DNA of 64,000 nt, from positions 1-64,000 of the forward strand of contig JAKSMR010000010.1 of assembly GCA_024400495.1 (NCBI GenBank), given 5' to 3'. Position 1 is the first letter of the stretch. Each line of letters begins with the position of its first letter. This DNA is from Bacteroidales bacterium. Lineage in GTDB: Bacteria > Bacteroidota > Bacteroidia > Bacteroidales > P3. Below are positions 46,301 to 61,300 of this stretch, piece after piece. A model generated the notes under the pieces. It saw nothing but the letters and a program-made list of their open reading frames with translations. It did not search any database and was not told the DNA's origin. Both the position numbers and the translations under genes were made by a program.

Positions 46301-49300
46301 ATACCTATACCAACGCAGCCGGATGTGATAGTATCGTGACTCTAGGCCTGACAGTCAGACAAAGTGGCACGGGTGTTCATTCTGCCAATGTCTGCGATAG
46401 CTACATTTGGGAAGGGAATGTATTTACGGAGAGCAATAGTATTGCAACGCATACCTATACCAATGCGGCCGGATGCGATAGTGTCGTTACTCTCGACTTG
46501 ACTATCCGTCACAGTAATACGGGTGTTCATGTTGCCGATGTATGCGATAGTTATCTGTGGGAAGGTTCTGAATATACGACAGACAATAACGATGCCACTT
46601 ATACCTATACTAATATAGAAGGATGCGACAGTGTTGTTACGTTGCATCTTACCATTCGAAGATCATCAGAAGGAAGCCAAACACAGACTAGCTGTGAGAG
46701 CTACGATTGGACATATGCAAACTTTGATGGTTCGGGCTCTCATACGGAACATCTTGTTGGATCTGGTGCATATGAAAGGGCTGTTACCAATGCAGTCGGG
46801 TGTGACAGTAGCATAACACTCGTTCTGACTATCAACCATGGTAATACAGGAAATCATATCGTTGCCACCTGCGATAGTTACGATTGGGAAGGCGGTCATT
46901 ATACCTCGAGTACCAACACACCCACTCACACCTATGTCAATCGATACGGATGTGACAGTGTTGTAACACTGAATCTAACAATCCACGATAGTGCGGTCAC
47001 TCATATCTATCTGACATCTTGTTATGGAATCGAATATGAGGGTAATTCCTATAGTGGTACAGGTGTATATCATCAGGATGGCTTGCACACGGTCTCTGGT
47101 TGTGATAGTATTACCTATCTTCATTTTACTATCAACGACAGTACCCAGAGCCTTACTACGGTAACATATTGTGATAGTTATGAGTGGAATCATACCCGTT
47201 ATAATACATCTGGCATTTATCAATACAGAACCTCCAATTCGGCAGGATGTGATAGTATCGCTACGCTGAGTCTTACCATTCGAGATAGTGCGGTCATTCA
47301 CCTCTATCAAGTTGCGTGTGACAAATATACATGGAACGGACAGACACAGGATACACCTGGTGAATATGAGATGAAGGTTGTCGGTTCAGCTGTCAATGGG
47401 TGTGACAGTATCACTTATCTCCATCTGACATTGAATGATAGTACCCGAAGCGAGAGTACTTGGGATTGTTGTGACTCTTATCTATGGAACGGAAACACCT
47501 ATACAACTTCTGGCACATATCGATATGCAACCACCAATGCTAAGGGGTGCGATTCGTCAGCTTATCTCCATCTGACTGTTCGTCGAAGCACTACGGGCGT
47601 TCATACTCTCAGCGCATGCGATAGCTATGAATGGGAGGGAGAGACCTATACTGCTAGTAACAATACGGCAACTCATACCTATGTTAATGCGGCAGGATGT
47701 GACAGTGTTGTGACATTGGATCTGACAATCAGAAACTCTTCGGCAAACAGTATTGAAAATACAAGCTGTGAGAGTTATGATTGGAGTTATGCTGATTATG
47801 ATGGCGCCAACAATCAAACAGAGCGATTGACCAGTACAGGCGTTTATAGTAGAACTGTCACGAATGCTAGTGGTTGTGACAGTACGATTACATTGTCTCT
47901 TACAATCAATCATGGAAATACTGGCGTTCATATTGTCGAAACGTGCGATAGCTATGATTGGGAAGGAGGTCATTATACGTCAAGCACCAATATCCCGACT
48001 CACACCTATACCAACCGCTATGGTTGTGACAGCGTTGTCACGCTCCATCTTACCATCCATGACAGCGCGGTAACTCATATATATCTGACATCTTGCTATG
48101 GTATAGAATACGAAGGTCAGTCCTATATGGGAACAGGCGTATATCATCAGGATGGTTTGCATACTATTTCCGGTTGTGATAGTATTACTTATTTACATTT
48201 TACCATCAATGACAGTACAGAAAGCCAGACTCTTGTTAAGGCCTGCGACAGTTATGAGTGGAACCATACAACCTACAGCGCTTCTGGAACATATAAATAT
48301 AGAACCTTCAATGCCAAAGGTTGCGATAGTGTTGCTGTATTGAATTTGGAGATCAGTGACAGTACAGTTATCAATCTTTATCACAATGCATGTTATGCTT
48401 ACGACTGGAATGGACAGACAAGAAATAGTGTTGGAGAATTCCTCCTTCGCGATGTTCAGACTGCACAGAACGGATGTGACAGCATCACCTATCTCCATCT
48501 GACTATTAACGACAGCTCGTATAGTGATACGACGGCCAGCATATGTGATAGAATGATTTGGCATAGCGTCGAGTATTCTACGAGCGGTGTTTATCGTTAT
48601 GGTACCACAAATCATAACGGATGCGATTCGTCGGTTTATCTGCATCTGACAATTCGCAATAGTAACACGGGAGTCCATAATGCCAACGAGTGTGACAGCT
48701 ATAGTTGGGAGGGTGTTGAATATACAGAAAACGACAACTCTGCAACACACACCTACACAAATGTCGATGGCTGTGATAGTGTGGTGACACTTAACCTTCA
48801 TATCAGAAAAAGCACTACAGGCATTCACGAGGCAAGTGCTTGCGATAGCTATAGTTGGGAAGGAAACGCCTACACCTCAGACAACAATACAGCAACCCAT
48901 ACCTATATAAATAGTGTTGGCTGTGATAGTGTGGTGACTCTTGCTCTTACCATCCGTAATAGCAACACAGGAACTCATATTGCCGATGTGTGCGATAGTT
49001 ATGTATGGGAAGGTGTTACCTATACTAGTAGCAACACTGCTGCAACACACACATATGCCAATGCTGTCGGATGTGATAGTGTGGTGACTTTGGATCTTAC
49101 TATACGTAACAGAAACACAGGAGTCGAAATCGTGACATCCTGTGATAGTCTGGTTTGGGAGGGAACGAGTTATTATGCCAATACCAACACGGCAACCCAT
49201 ACCTATACAAATGTGGCAGGTTGCGATAGTGTTGTGACATTGAACCTTACCATCAATCGAAGCAATACAGGCACCGAGGTGGCTAATGTTTGCGATAGAT

Positions 49301-52300
49301 ATGTGTGGGAAGGTGTTGAATACACAAGTAGTAACAATACCGCAACAAACACTCATACGAATGTGTCGGGCTGCGATAGTGTTGTGACGCTGAATCTTAC
49401 TGTTCGAAACAGCTCAATAGGAGTTCACACCGTTAGTTCTTGCGACAGTTATACCTGGGAAGGCAATACTTATTTGAGTGATAACAACAGCGCTACGCAT
49501 ACATATATCAATTCGGTAGGCTGTGATAGCGTTGTTACCCTTGATCTCACGATAAACAACTCTAATGCGGGAGTCCATGAGGTTAGCGTATGTGATTCCT
49601 ATGAGTGGGAAGGCACTCTGTTTACGAGCAGTAATAGTACCGCAACACACACCTATACCAATGTTGCAGGTTGTGATAGTGTGGTGACATTGAATCTGAC
49701 CATTAAGCATAGCAACACGGGGATTCATCATGCAGTTGCTTGTGACAGTTATACGTGGGAAGGCGAAACTTATACGTCAAGCAATAACACGGCAACCCAT
49801 ACTTATACTAATGTGGCTGGTTGCGATAGTGTGGTTACTCTTGATTTGGTTGTTAACAGTCGCAATACCGGAATTCATACAGTAGAAGCTTGCGATAGTT
49901 ATGTATGGGAGGGTAACACCTACTCGGCTAATAATAACAGCGCAACCCATACATACACCAACGTTGCAGGTTGCGATAGTGTAGTGACATTGAATCTTAC
50001 CATCACTCATAGCAATACAGGAATCCATAATGCGGATGTCTGCGATAGCTATACTTGGGAAGGTGAAGATTATACATCAAACAACAATACGGCAACTCAT
50101 ACATACACAAATGAGGATGGTTGTGACAGTGTGGTGACATTAAACCTCATAGTCCGTCATTCTTCTGTGGGTGAGATCAGCCAAACCGGATGTGAATCGT
50201 ACCAGTGGTCATATGCTGATTATGATGGTGCAAATAGCCAAACTGAAACCTTGACGGGTTCTGGAACGTATGTACGCACTCTAGTCAATGCTACTGGTTG
50301 TGACAGCTCGATCACTTTAAATCTGATCATTAACCATGGTAACACAGGGTCGCATGTTGTAAGCACCTGCGACAGCTACACTTGGGAAGGAACGGTTTAT
50401 ACGTCAAGTACTAATACGCCAACACACACCTATGTTAACAGGTACGGTTGCGACAGTGTTGTGACGTTGAACCTTACCATCAACGACAGTGCTGTTACCC
50501 ATGTTTATCTTGAGTCGTGCTATGGTATAGAGTATGAGGGTCAATCGTTCAGTGGAACAGGTATTTATTCAAAGGGAGGCATGCATACCGTTTCTGGTTG
50601 CGACAGTATTACCTACCTCCATTTTACCATTTTTGATAGTACAGCCAGTGTTGCCAATATCAATACTTGTGATAGCTATGAATGGAATAATACCAAATAT
50701 ACTACCTCTGGAACTTATAATTATAGAACCGTCAATGCCAACGGTTGCGATAGTACAGCAACTTTGAATCTTATTATTCGTGATAGCATTGTCATCAATC
50801 TTGACCAAGAGGCATGTTATGAATACACCTGGAATGCTCAGACTCGAAGCGAGGTAGGATCATACACATTGCGTGATGTTCGTCCCTCTTCAATAGGATG
50901 CGATAGTATCACTTATCTCCATCTCACAGTTAACGATAGCTCCTCCAGTATCACCACTTCTGACAACTGTGACAGCTATTCATGGAACGAACAGGTTTAT
51001 ACAACATCAGGCACGTATAGCTATGCTACTACAAATGTCAAAGGATGTGATTCTGTTGCATACCTCCATCTCACGATTAGAAACGGTAGCACGGGCGTCC
51101 ATAGGGTTAACGTGTGCGATAGTTATACCTGGGAAGGCACTACTTACACCACAAGTAATACAACAGCAACACACACCTATACTAATGCATCCGGCTGCGA
51201 TAGCGTTGTCACCCTTGAGCTCACGATAAGAAATAGCAGTACGGGTGTTCATGCCGCAGTAGCATGCGACAGCTATGTGTGGGAAGGAACAACCTATACT
51301 TCGAACAACAACTATGCAACATACACCTATACCAACGCAGTAGGTTGCGATAGTGTTGTGACATTAGACTTGACCATAAACAATAGTAATAGCGGTGTTC
51401 ATGTCGCTAATGTTTGTGACGCCTATACCTGGGAAGGTGTCACCTATACCGAAAGCAACAATACGGCAAGACACACCTATAGTAATATGTCCGGCTGCGA
51501 TAGCGTTGTGACATTGAATCTGACCGTTCGTCATAGCAATAGTGGCGTCCATGTTGCAGATGTCTGCGATAGTTACATTTGGGAAGGTGTGACGTATACC
51601 GCAAGTAATACCACCGCAACCCATACTTATACCAATGTGTCGGGCTGCGATAGTGTGGTGACTTTGAATCTGGTGATTCGCAATAGCAATAGTGGTGTTC
51701 ATACAGTAAGCTCCTGCGATAGTTATGTATGGGAAGGTGATACATATACAGAAAGCAATAACACGTCTACCCATACCTATACCAATGTGGCAGGATGCGA
51801 TAGCGTAGTGACGTTGAATCTCTCCGTAAGAAATAGCAGTACCGGCACCCTCGTGGTTGACGAATGCGATAGCTATTATTGGGAGGGTACAACCTACAGT
51901 ACAAGTAACCATAGCGCAACGCATACTTATACCAATTCCGTAGGTTGTGATAGTGTGGTGACTCTTGATCTGACTATACGTAACAGCAATTCAAGCACCC
52001 ACGTCGCTAATGCCTGCGATAGCTATACTTGGGAGGGTGTCACCTATACCAGCAGCAATACTACCGCAACTCATACCTATACCAATGTGTCGGGTTGTGA
52101 TAGTATAGTGACTCTAGCACTCACCATTCGCAATGCTAGTACGGGTGTTCATACAGCCAATGTCTGCGATAGTTATACTTGGGAAGGTGTCACCTATACC
52201 AGCAGTAATAATACCGCAACGCACACCTATACCAATACTGTTGGTTGCGACAGTGTGGTAACCTTAAACCTCGTCGTGCGAAATAGCAATACGGGAGTCC

Positions 52301-55300
52301 ATGTCGCAAATTCTTGTGACAGTTATATATGGGAAGGAATCACATACACGTCAAACAACACTACGGCAACACATGTATATACTAATAGAGTAGGATGCGA
52401 TAGTACAGTAACACTTAATCTGACAATTCGTAATAGTAATACAGGTGTTCATGTGGCAGATGTCTGCGATAGTTACATCTGGGAAGGAAACACCTATACA
52501 TCCAGCAATAATGCCGCAACCCATACTTATACCAATGCGGCAGGTTGCGATAGTGTGGTAACCTTAAATCTGACAATCCGCAACAGCAATACAGGAATCC
52601 ATTCCGTCAGTGCTTGCGGAAGCTATGTTTGGGAGGGAGACACATATGTATCTGATAATACTACCGCAACCCATACCTACAGCAATGCTGCTGGCTGTGA
52701 TAGCGTAGTGACTCTGAATCTTACCATACTGAGTGCAAGTGTTGGCGTTCATGTGGCAGATGCTTGTGGCAGCTATGATTGGGAAGGAAACACTTACACT
52801 TCTAGCAATAGTACCGCAACCCATACCTATGCTAATGCTGCAGGTTGCGATAGTGTCGTTACCTTGAATCTCACTATAAAGAACAGCAACAGTGGCGTTC
52901 ATGTGGCAGATGCTTGTGACAGCTACGAGTGGGAAGGAAACACCTACACCTCCAGCAATAGTACCGCAACCCATACATATACAAATGTGGCAGGTTGCGA
53001 TAGCTTGGTGACATTGAACCTTACTGTTCGAAAAGAAACCTTCGATACGTTGTCTGTCGCAAGTTGCGAGTCCTACCTCTGGACCTATGCAGATGCCGAC
53101 GGAACGAACACTCACACCGAGACATTGACGAGCTCGGGCGTATATGATCGTATTGTTGAGAATGCTGCTGGGTGCGATAGCAATATTACTCTGGTTCTGA
53201 CAATCAACCATGGTAATACCGGTAGTCATGTTGTTACCACTTGCGATAGCTATCGTTGGGAAGGACAAACCTATTATGCAAGTACCAGCACACCCACTCA
53301 CACCTATCTCAATCGCTATGGTTGCGATAGTGTAGTGACGCTTGATCTCACCATCAACGACAGCGCTGTTACGCATATCTATCTCACTTCGTGTTACACT
53401 CTCGTGTACGACGGACAATCGTATAGTGGAAGTGGTACTTATGCTCAGGGCGGCTTGCATACTACGGCCGGCTGTGACAGTGTTGCTTACCTCCACTTCA
53501 CTATCAACGACAGCACCATGAGTGTTGAAGATATTTCTGCCTGCGATGCCTACTCGTGGAACAATACAACATACACAACATCGGGAACCTATCAGTATAG
53601 AACTAGCAATGTTAACGGATGTGATAGTATAGCAACGATGAATCTCTCGATTCAAGATAGCATTGTTATAAATATCGATCAGCAAGCTTGTTATTCTTAT
53701 ACTTGGAACGGACAAACCAGAAGTACTGTCGGTACTTATGTTCTTCGCGATGTAAGTGTGGCACAGAGTGGATGTGACAGTATCACTTATCTGCATCTTA
53801 CCATCAACGACAGCACAACTAGTGAGATGGTAGAGTCTGTTTGCGACAGTTATGATTGGAACAACGCCACCTATAGTGTTGGTGGAGTCTACCGATATGC
53901 GGCAACAAATGCGAAAGGCTGCGACTCTCTTGCATATCTCCGTCTCACAGTTCGTAATAGCAGTTCTGGAACACATACGGCCGATGTATGCGACAGCTAC
54001 ACTTGGGAGGGTGTTGAGTATACTACTAGTAACAATACTGCAGTTCATACGTATACGAATGTTGCTGGTTGTGACAGTGTCGTGACATTAGACCTTACAA
54101 TTCGTACAAGTGATGAATCTGTCCATTCTGCAGACGTTTGCGACAGCTATACATGGGAAGGCGTTACCTATACATCTAGCAATAGCACTGCTGCCCATAC
54201 CTATACCAATGCCGCAGGATGCGACAGTGTTGTCACACTTGATCTTACTGTAAGAAGAAGTAGCACAGGTGTCCATTCAGCCAATGTGTGCGACAGCTAT
54301 ACTTGGGAAGGTGTCACCTATACCCATAGCAATAATACAGACAGTCACACATATGTCAATGCTGCTGGTTGTGATAGTGTGGTGACGTTGAACCTGATTG
54401 TTCGAAATAGCACAACGGGAACGCATACGGCCAGCGTCTGCGACAGCTACACATGGGAGAACACCACCTACACAACGAGTAACAATACCGACACATATAC
54501 TTATACTAATGCTGTAGGTTGTGATAGCGTTGTCACCCTGGATCTCACCATTAGAAACAGTAACAGTGGCGTTCATATGGCTGACGAGTGCGACAGCTAT
54601 TATTGGGAAGGTGTTGTCTATACAGCCAATAATACCACCGCAACCCATACCTATTATAACGCTGCAGGATGTGATAGTGTGGTGACCTTGAACCTCAACA
54701 TCCGTAACAGTAATACGGGTGTGCTCTCGGTTAATGTCTGCGATAGCTACATCTGGGAAGGTTATAATTTCACCAGCAGCAATAATACCGCAACCCATAC
54801 TTATATCAATGCTGCAGGATGCGATAGTGTTGTTACGCTGAACCTTATAGTCCGTAACAGCAGCACAGGAGTCCATGAGGCCGACGTCTGCGACAGTTAT
54901 ACCTGGGAGGGCGTAAACTATACGTCAAGTAACAACACCGCTACCCACACGTATACCAATGCCGTCGGTTGCGACAGTGTGGTCACCTTGAACCTCACCA
55001 TTCGTAACGGAGCTACGGGTACTCATGTCGCTAACGTCTGCGACAGCTATACATGGGAAGGCAACACCTATACCAGTAGCAACAACATTGCTACTCACAC
55101 CTATCCCAGTGCATCGGGTTGCGACAGCATTGTCACACTCGATCTCACAATAAGAAACAGCTCCACAGGAGTCCATATCGCCAACGTCTGCGATAGTTAC
55201 ACTTGGGAAGGCGACACCTATACAAGCGACAACAATACAGTAACACACACCTATACCAATGCCGTTGGTTGCGATAGTGTTGTCACCCTCAACCTTACTA

Positions 55301-58300
55301 TCAGAGATGGCTATTCCGGCACTCATGTCGCTAACGTTTGCGATAGTTATGTTTGGGAAGGAACCACCTATACTTCCAGCAATAATACCGCTACCCATTC
55401 GTATACGAATAGTGCTGGATGCGACAGCGTCGTTACACTCAACCTTACGATACGAAACAGCAGCAGCGGCACTCATGTGGCAGATGTGTGCGGTAGCTAT
55501 ACCTGGGAAGGTGTCACCTATACCAGTAGCAACAATAGTGCTACACATACCTATATGAACGCAGTAGGTTGTGATAGTATTGTCACTCTCGATCTGACTG
55601 TCCGTCGTGAGAACAGCGGAATCCATCTTGCTACCGCTTGCGATAGTTACACCTGGGAAGGAAATACTTATTCCTCGAGCAACAATACGGCAACCCACAC
55701 CTATACCAATAGGGCCGGTTGCGACAGTGTGGTTACCCTGAGCCTTACGATCCTGCATTCGTCATCAAGTGTGCTTCTTGCTAACGAGTGCGAAAGTTAT
55801 GTCTGGGAAGGAACGACCTATACCACAAGTAACAATACCGCAACCCATACTTATACCAATGCTGCAGGATGTGATAGCGTCGTCACATTGAACCTCACTA
55901 TCCGCCATTCGTCGAGTGGGTCGATAGATCGGTCGGGTTGTGAGACATACGTGTGGAGCTATTCCGATTTCGATGGTATCAATGTCACAAGCGAGACTCT
56001 TGTAGCCTCCGGTTCATATGAAAGAACAGTCTTCAATAAGATGGGTTGCGATAGCACCATCACATTGAATCTGACAATCAATCACGGAAACACCAGCACC
56101 CAGATCGTCACCACTTGCGACAGTTACACTTGGGACGGACTGACCTATACTTCTTCTACTAACACCCCGACCCGCACCTATACCAATCGTTATGGCTGCG
56201 ACAGTGTGGTGACACTCGATCTTACGATTCACGACAGTGCAGTGTCCCATATCTATCTGGAGTCCTGCTATGGAATAGAGTGGGAGGGCGTCTCCTACAA
56301 CTCATCCACGGTCTACCAGCAGGGTGGCTTGCACACCTCTAACGGATGCGACAGTGTGGCATATCTCCATTTCACCATCAACGACAGCACAACTAGCGTC
56401 GCCGAAGTCACCAGCTGCGATAGCTACGAATGGAACAATACCACATACACCACTAGCGGAACATACCGCTATCGTACCAATAACATCCATGGCTGCGATA
56501 GCATCGCTACGCTGGATCTCACGATCATGGATAGCGCGGTTGTGAATATCTCTCACGAGGAGTGCTACACATACACTTGGGAGAGCCAGACGGTAAGCAC
56601 TCCCGGAGTCCACGTGTTGCGTAATCTGGGCGTTGCGGTAAGCGGATGTGATAGCATCACCTATCTCCATCTTGTTATTAACGACAGCACCCATAGCGAC
56701 AGCACGGGAACATACTGCGACCATTATACTTGGCATGGTGTCGACTATACCAATAGCGGCGATTATCGTTATCTCATTCCTAATGGAAACATCCATGGCT
56801 GCGACTCTGTTGCCGTCCTGCACCTGACCATCAACCATAGTTCAGCCAGCGATTCTACGGGGGCTTATTGTGAGAGCTACGTGTGGAAGGGTATGCGGTA
56901 TACAGCCTCGGGAGACTATGTATATAATACCACCAATGCCCAAGGCTGCGACAGCATCCGCACACTCCATCTCACCATCTACGACCGCGAGTCCACAACG
57001 GTGGACGAGCAGGCCTGCGACTCCTATGTGTGGAACGGAGTCACTTATACCGATGATGCGGTAGTGACCCATACCTATACTAATAGAAACGGATGTGATA
57101 GTGTTGTCACGCTCAACCTCACGGTAAATGATAGCGCAGTCTCCCATACTGTCCAGTCGGCCTGCTACTCTTATGTATGGAATGGACTCACCTATACCTC
57201 GTCGGGCGTCTATAGCAAGACCGGCCTCCACACCATCCACGGTTGCGACAGTGTAGCATATCTGCATCTCACCATCAACGACAGCACCCGTTCCGATACG
57301 GTTGCGGTAGTGTGCGATAATATCCGCTGGAATGGAGCAACCTACACCACTTCCGGAGTCAAGACCTTCCATGCTACCAATAGCAACGGATGCGACAGTA
57401 CAGCCTACCTGCATCTGTCGGTCAACGAGACCACACATAGCGTATCTGTGGAGAACGTGTGCGATAGTATCAGATGGAACGGTTCCAAGTATCTGTTGCC
57501 GGGATCGTATTACTACTATACTACCAACAGCAACGGATGCGACAGTGTTGCCGAACTGCAGCTCTCCGTCCGTCATAGCAACAGAGGCACCCATGTGGCC
57601 GACGTCTGCGACAGCTATCTCTGGGAAGGAAACACCTACACCTCCAACAACAACACCGCAACGCATACCTACACCAACATGGATGGTTGCGACAGCTTGG
57701 TGACCCTCGACCTTACTATCCGTCACAGCAATACCGGCGGCACACACTATGCTAACGTCTGCGACGTCTACGAGTGGGACGGTGTCACCTATACCTCGAG
57801 CAACAACACCGCGAAGATGATCTTCACCAATGCCGCTGGATGCGATAGTGTGATAGCCCTCCACCTCACCGTCCGTCACTCCTCCACGGCTCATCCTGTG
57901 GTCTCCTCTTGCGAATCTTACGACTGGACCATCGCCAACTTCAACGGCTCCAGCTCTCAGACCTCGCATCTCACCGAAACCGGCACCTATGTAGAGACCA
58001 AGGCCAATGCCTTCGGTTGCGACAGTGTTATCACGCTTGATCTCACCATCAACCACGGTAATACCAGCACCCATATGCTTGGCACCTGCGACTACTACGA
58101 GTGGGAAGGCACCACCTATACGGCAAGCAACAACACCGCCACCCATACCTATCCCAACCGCTTCGGTTGCGACAGTGTGGTGACCCTCGATCTCACCATC
58201 TGGGATAGTGCCATCTCTCACATCTATCTCGAGTCCTGTTACGGAATAGAGTGGGAGGGACTTCCCTATAGTGCAAGCGACACCTATCGTCAGTCTGGCC

Positions 58301-61300
58301 TTCATACCTCCAACGGCTGCGACAGTGTCACCTACCTGCATTTCACCATCTACGACAGCACCGTCACCATGCTCTCCGATATAGCCTGCGACAGCTACAA
58401 CTGGAACGCTAACACCTATACAACAAGCGGCACCTATCGTTATGTGACCATGAACTATCACGGCTGCGACAGTATCGCCATCCTCAACCTCACCGTCAAG
58501 GATAGTGTAGTAGAGAACCTTGTTGCAGAAGAGTGCTACTCCTACTCGTGGAATGGTCAGAGCAAGAATGTTCCTGGAACCTATCTGTTGCGTGATGTCC
58601 GTCTGGCCAGCAACGGATGCGACAGTATCACCTATCTCAACCTCACCATCAAGGACAGCTCTCGTACCGACACCACGGTAGTGGCTTGCGACAGATACAC
58701 TTGGAACAACACCATGTGTACCGCAGCGGGCGATTATTACGTACATCGCACAGCCACCAATGGTTGCGATAGTATCTCTTATCTGCATCTGGCCGTAAAC
58801 CATTCCTCAACCGCCTCCTTCGCTGATACCGCCTGCGACGGCTATCCTTGGACGGTATACGATTATGTCCCCAACCCCAACACGGTCCAGACTCAGTATA
58901 ACATCAGCACCGGCGACTACACGGCAACCGTGCGCAACCGCGCTGGATGCGACTCCGTCATCTCGCTACGACTGGTAGTCTTCTATAGCACCTCCAGCCA
59001 CGAGAGCCAGGTGGCTTGCGATTCGTATCAGTGGCATGGAAACTGCTACAACACCACCGGCTCCTATTCCTACGACACCCTCAACACCCGTGGTTGCGAC
59101 AGCACCATCAGCCTCGATCTCACGATCAACCGCAGCCACAGAGACATCATCGAAGAGGTTACCGCTTGCGACACCTTCACCTGGAACGGAAACACCTATG
59201 CCAACACCACCAACGCACCCACCCACACCTATACCAACCAGGCTGGATGCGATAGTGTGGTCAACCTCCACCTCGTGCTGAACCATAGCACCGACAGCAT
59301 CGACACCCAGGTAGCCTGCGACAGTCTGTTGTGGAACGGACAGCGTTTCTACACCAGCACACGGGCAAGCTACCACACCACCAATGCTGCGGGTTGCGAC
59401 AGTGTTGTAACGTTGCAGCTTACCATGCATTACAACACCAGCACGCAGACCACGCTCACAGTCTGCGACTCTACCATCTGGAACGGCACCAGCTATTCCC
59501 TCTCGGGCGACTACCTCTATGCCTACACCACCGACGACGGTTGTCCTAGTGTCGACACCCTGAACCTCACGGTGGACTACAACACCAGCCACGGAGTCGA
59601 TTCCTCCGTCTGCGACACTATGCGCTGGAACGGAGTCCTTTACAGCACTACGGGCCAGTATACCTACGGCTACAACACCGCCGAAGGCTGCGCTAGTGTC
59701 GACACCCTGCGTCTGGTCGTTTATCCCGTCACCAGCAGCGATACCGTCGCCCGCGCCTGCGACAGCCTCCGTTGGAACAACACCCTCTACACAGCCACCG
59801 ACATCTATCATTACAGCTATGTGAACATCTATGGCTGTCCCAGCACCGATACGCTCCATCTCACTGTCGACAGCAATAGCAGTACCGCATACCATGCCGA
59901 TGTGTGCGACACCTACACCTGGGGTCGTAGCAACGAGACCTATACGCTCACCTGCGACACCACCTATTCCTATGCTGCTGCCAACGGATGTGCCAGCGTC
60001 GACACCCTCTATCTTGTCGTCCGTCATAGAACCGAGCACCACGACACCGTCGAGCCTTGCTACCACTACCAGTGGAACGGCACCGATCTCACGGTCAGTG
60101 GCGATTATCAGTATGCGACGACGAATAGTGTGAACTGCGACAGCACCGCCTTCCTCCATCTCGTCATCCGCGACAGCTCCGTTGTCGTCCTTCCCGACAG
60201 CAACGTCTGCTATGCGCTGCTATGGAACCACCAGTCGCTCACCGATCCCGGAACCTACAACCTCGTCCATCATCAGGACAACCGCTACGGTTGCGACAGT
60301 ATCACCTACCTCACCGTCAACGTCCACGACCGCGACAGCTCCTGGGCCGAGGTGTTCTCCTGCTACTCCTACCAGTGGAACCAGACCGCCTACACCGAGA
60401 GCGGTGTCTACGAGCAGCGTTTCGTGAGCACCACCACCGGTTGCGACAGCATCGCCACCTTTACCATCACCATAGGCGACAGCTCTGTCATCTACCGCTC
60501 TGCTACTACGGCATGCTACGAATACACCTGGGGCGGTAACCATATCGACGTTCCCGGCAGCTACACCTTGCGCGAGGTCAGCGTCGCCGCCAACGGTTGC
60601 GACAGCATCACCTACCTGCCTGTCACCTTGTACGACACCACCGTCGTCACCCTGCCTGCCGAAGAGTACTGCTACGAGCACACCTGGAACGGCCACACCT
60701 ACAATTTCGTAGGCACGCGCAACGTGCGCTACAGCGTCCGCGGCGCTCATGGCTGCGACAGTGTCACCTATCTGCCGCTCACGCTCCACGACAGCTCCGT
60801 GGTCCGTCTGGCCGACACCGTAGGCTGCGACCATTTCGAGTGGAACGGTCACTATTACGATGTGGCAGGCAGCTATGCTATGGTCTCCCGTGGAACCGAC
60901 CGCAACGGTTGCGACAGCATCACCCATCTCAACCTCATCCTCTACGACACCACCCACATCATCGACAAGGTCGACGGCTGCGATAGCTACACCTGGATCG
61001 ACGGAAACACCTACACCGAGAGCACCACGGCAGCCTTCGTCCACCATTCCGACCGTCATGGTTGCGATAGTGTCTACTCCCTCCACCTGACCATCCATGG
61101 GCTCCCCATCGTGCGTATCGACAACGATGGCATCGACTGCGAGAACGGCTTCTACCGTCTCGTTGCGGTAGTCCGCGATGGCTGCGACCTCCTCAACTGG
61201 AGCGCCAATCCCTCCGACTACAGCCTTGAAGGTCAGGAGCACAACGACACGATCTATGTCTCGCCCGAGTCAACGACAGTCTTCACCCTTGCCGGCGAGA

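Larger units (their letters stand above)
42145..61113 (+). repeat. Array of 124 Cys-Asp-Ser repeat units within the giant gene
   Basis: The array is 18,969 bp, or about 153 bp per unit. Units 2-9 alternate between a long type (SVTDLxGNV ... ASGDYxLxIxNAKGCDS, 59 to 62 residues) and a WIDGQTYTASTSGV type. Units 10-29 are the common type (WEGNTYTSSNNTATHTYTNAAGCDS) and take exactly 3,000 bp. Further common blocks are unit 36, units 43-52 (exactly 1,500 bp), 59-71 (1,947 bp) and 78-90 (1,950 bp). Six cassettes of six special units interrupt them. Units 110-124 are divergent. Confidence 0.92.

Noticed and set aside
56842..58803. Long minus-strand open frame (653 codons), and others such as 52564-54048 and 60220-61242, opposite the giant gene
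   Set aside because: They mirror the repeat units in the antisense frame. The codons used for CDS, T and N rarely give antisense stops, so the frames stay open by chance. The products are repetitive with no domain or signal.
42145..61113. CRISPR array, because of the regular 150-bp repeats
   Set aside because: The units are coding, diverge by synonymous changes, stay in frame for 19 kb, and have no separate spacers or cas genes.
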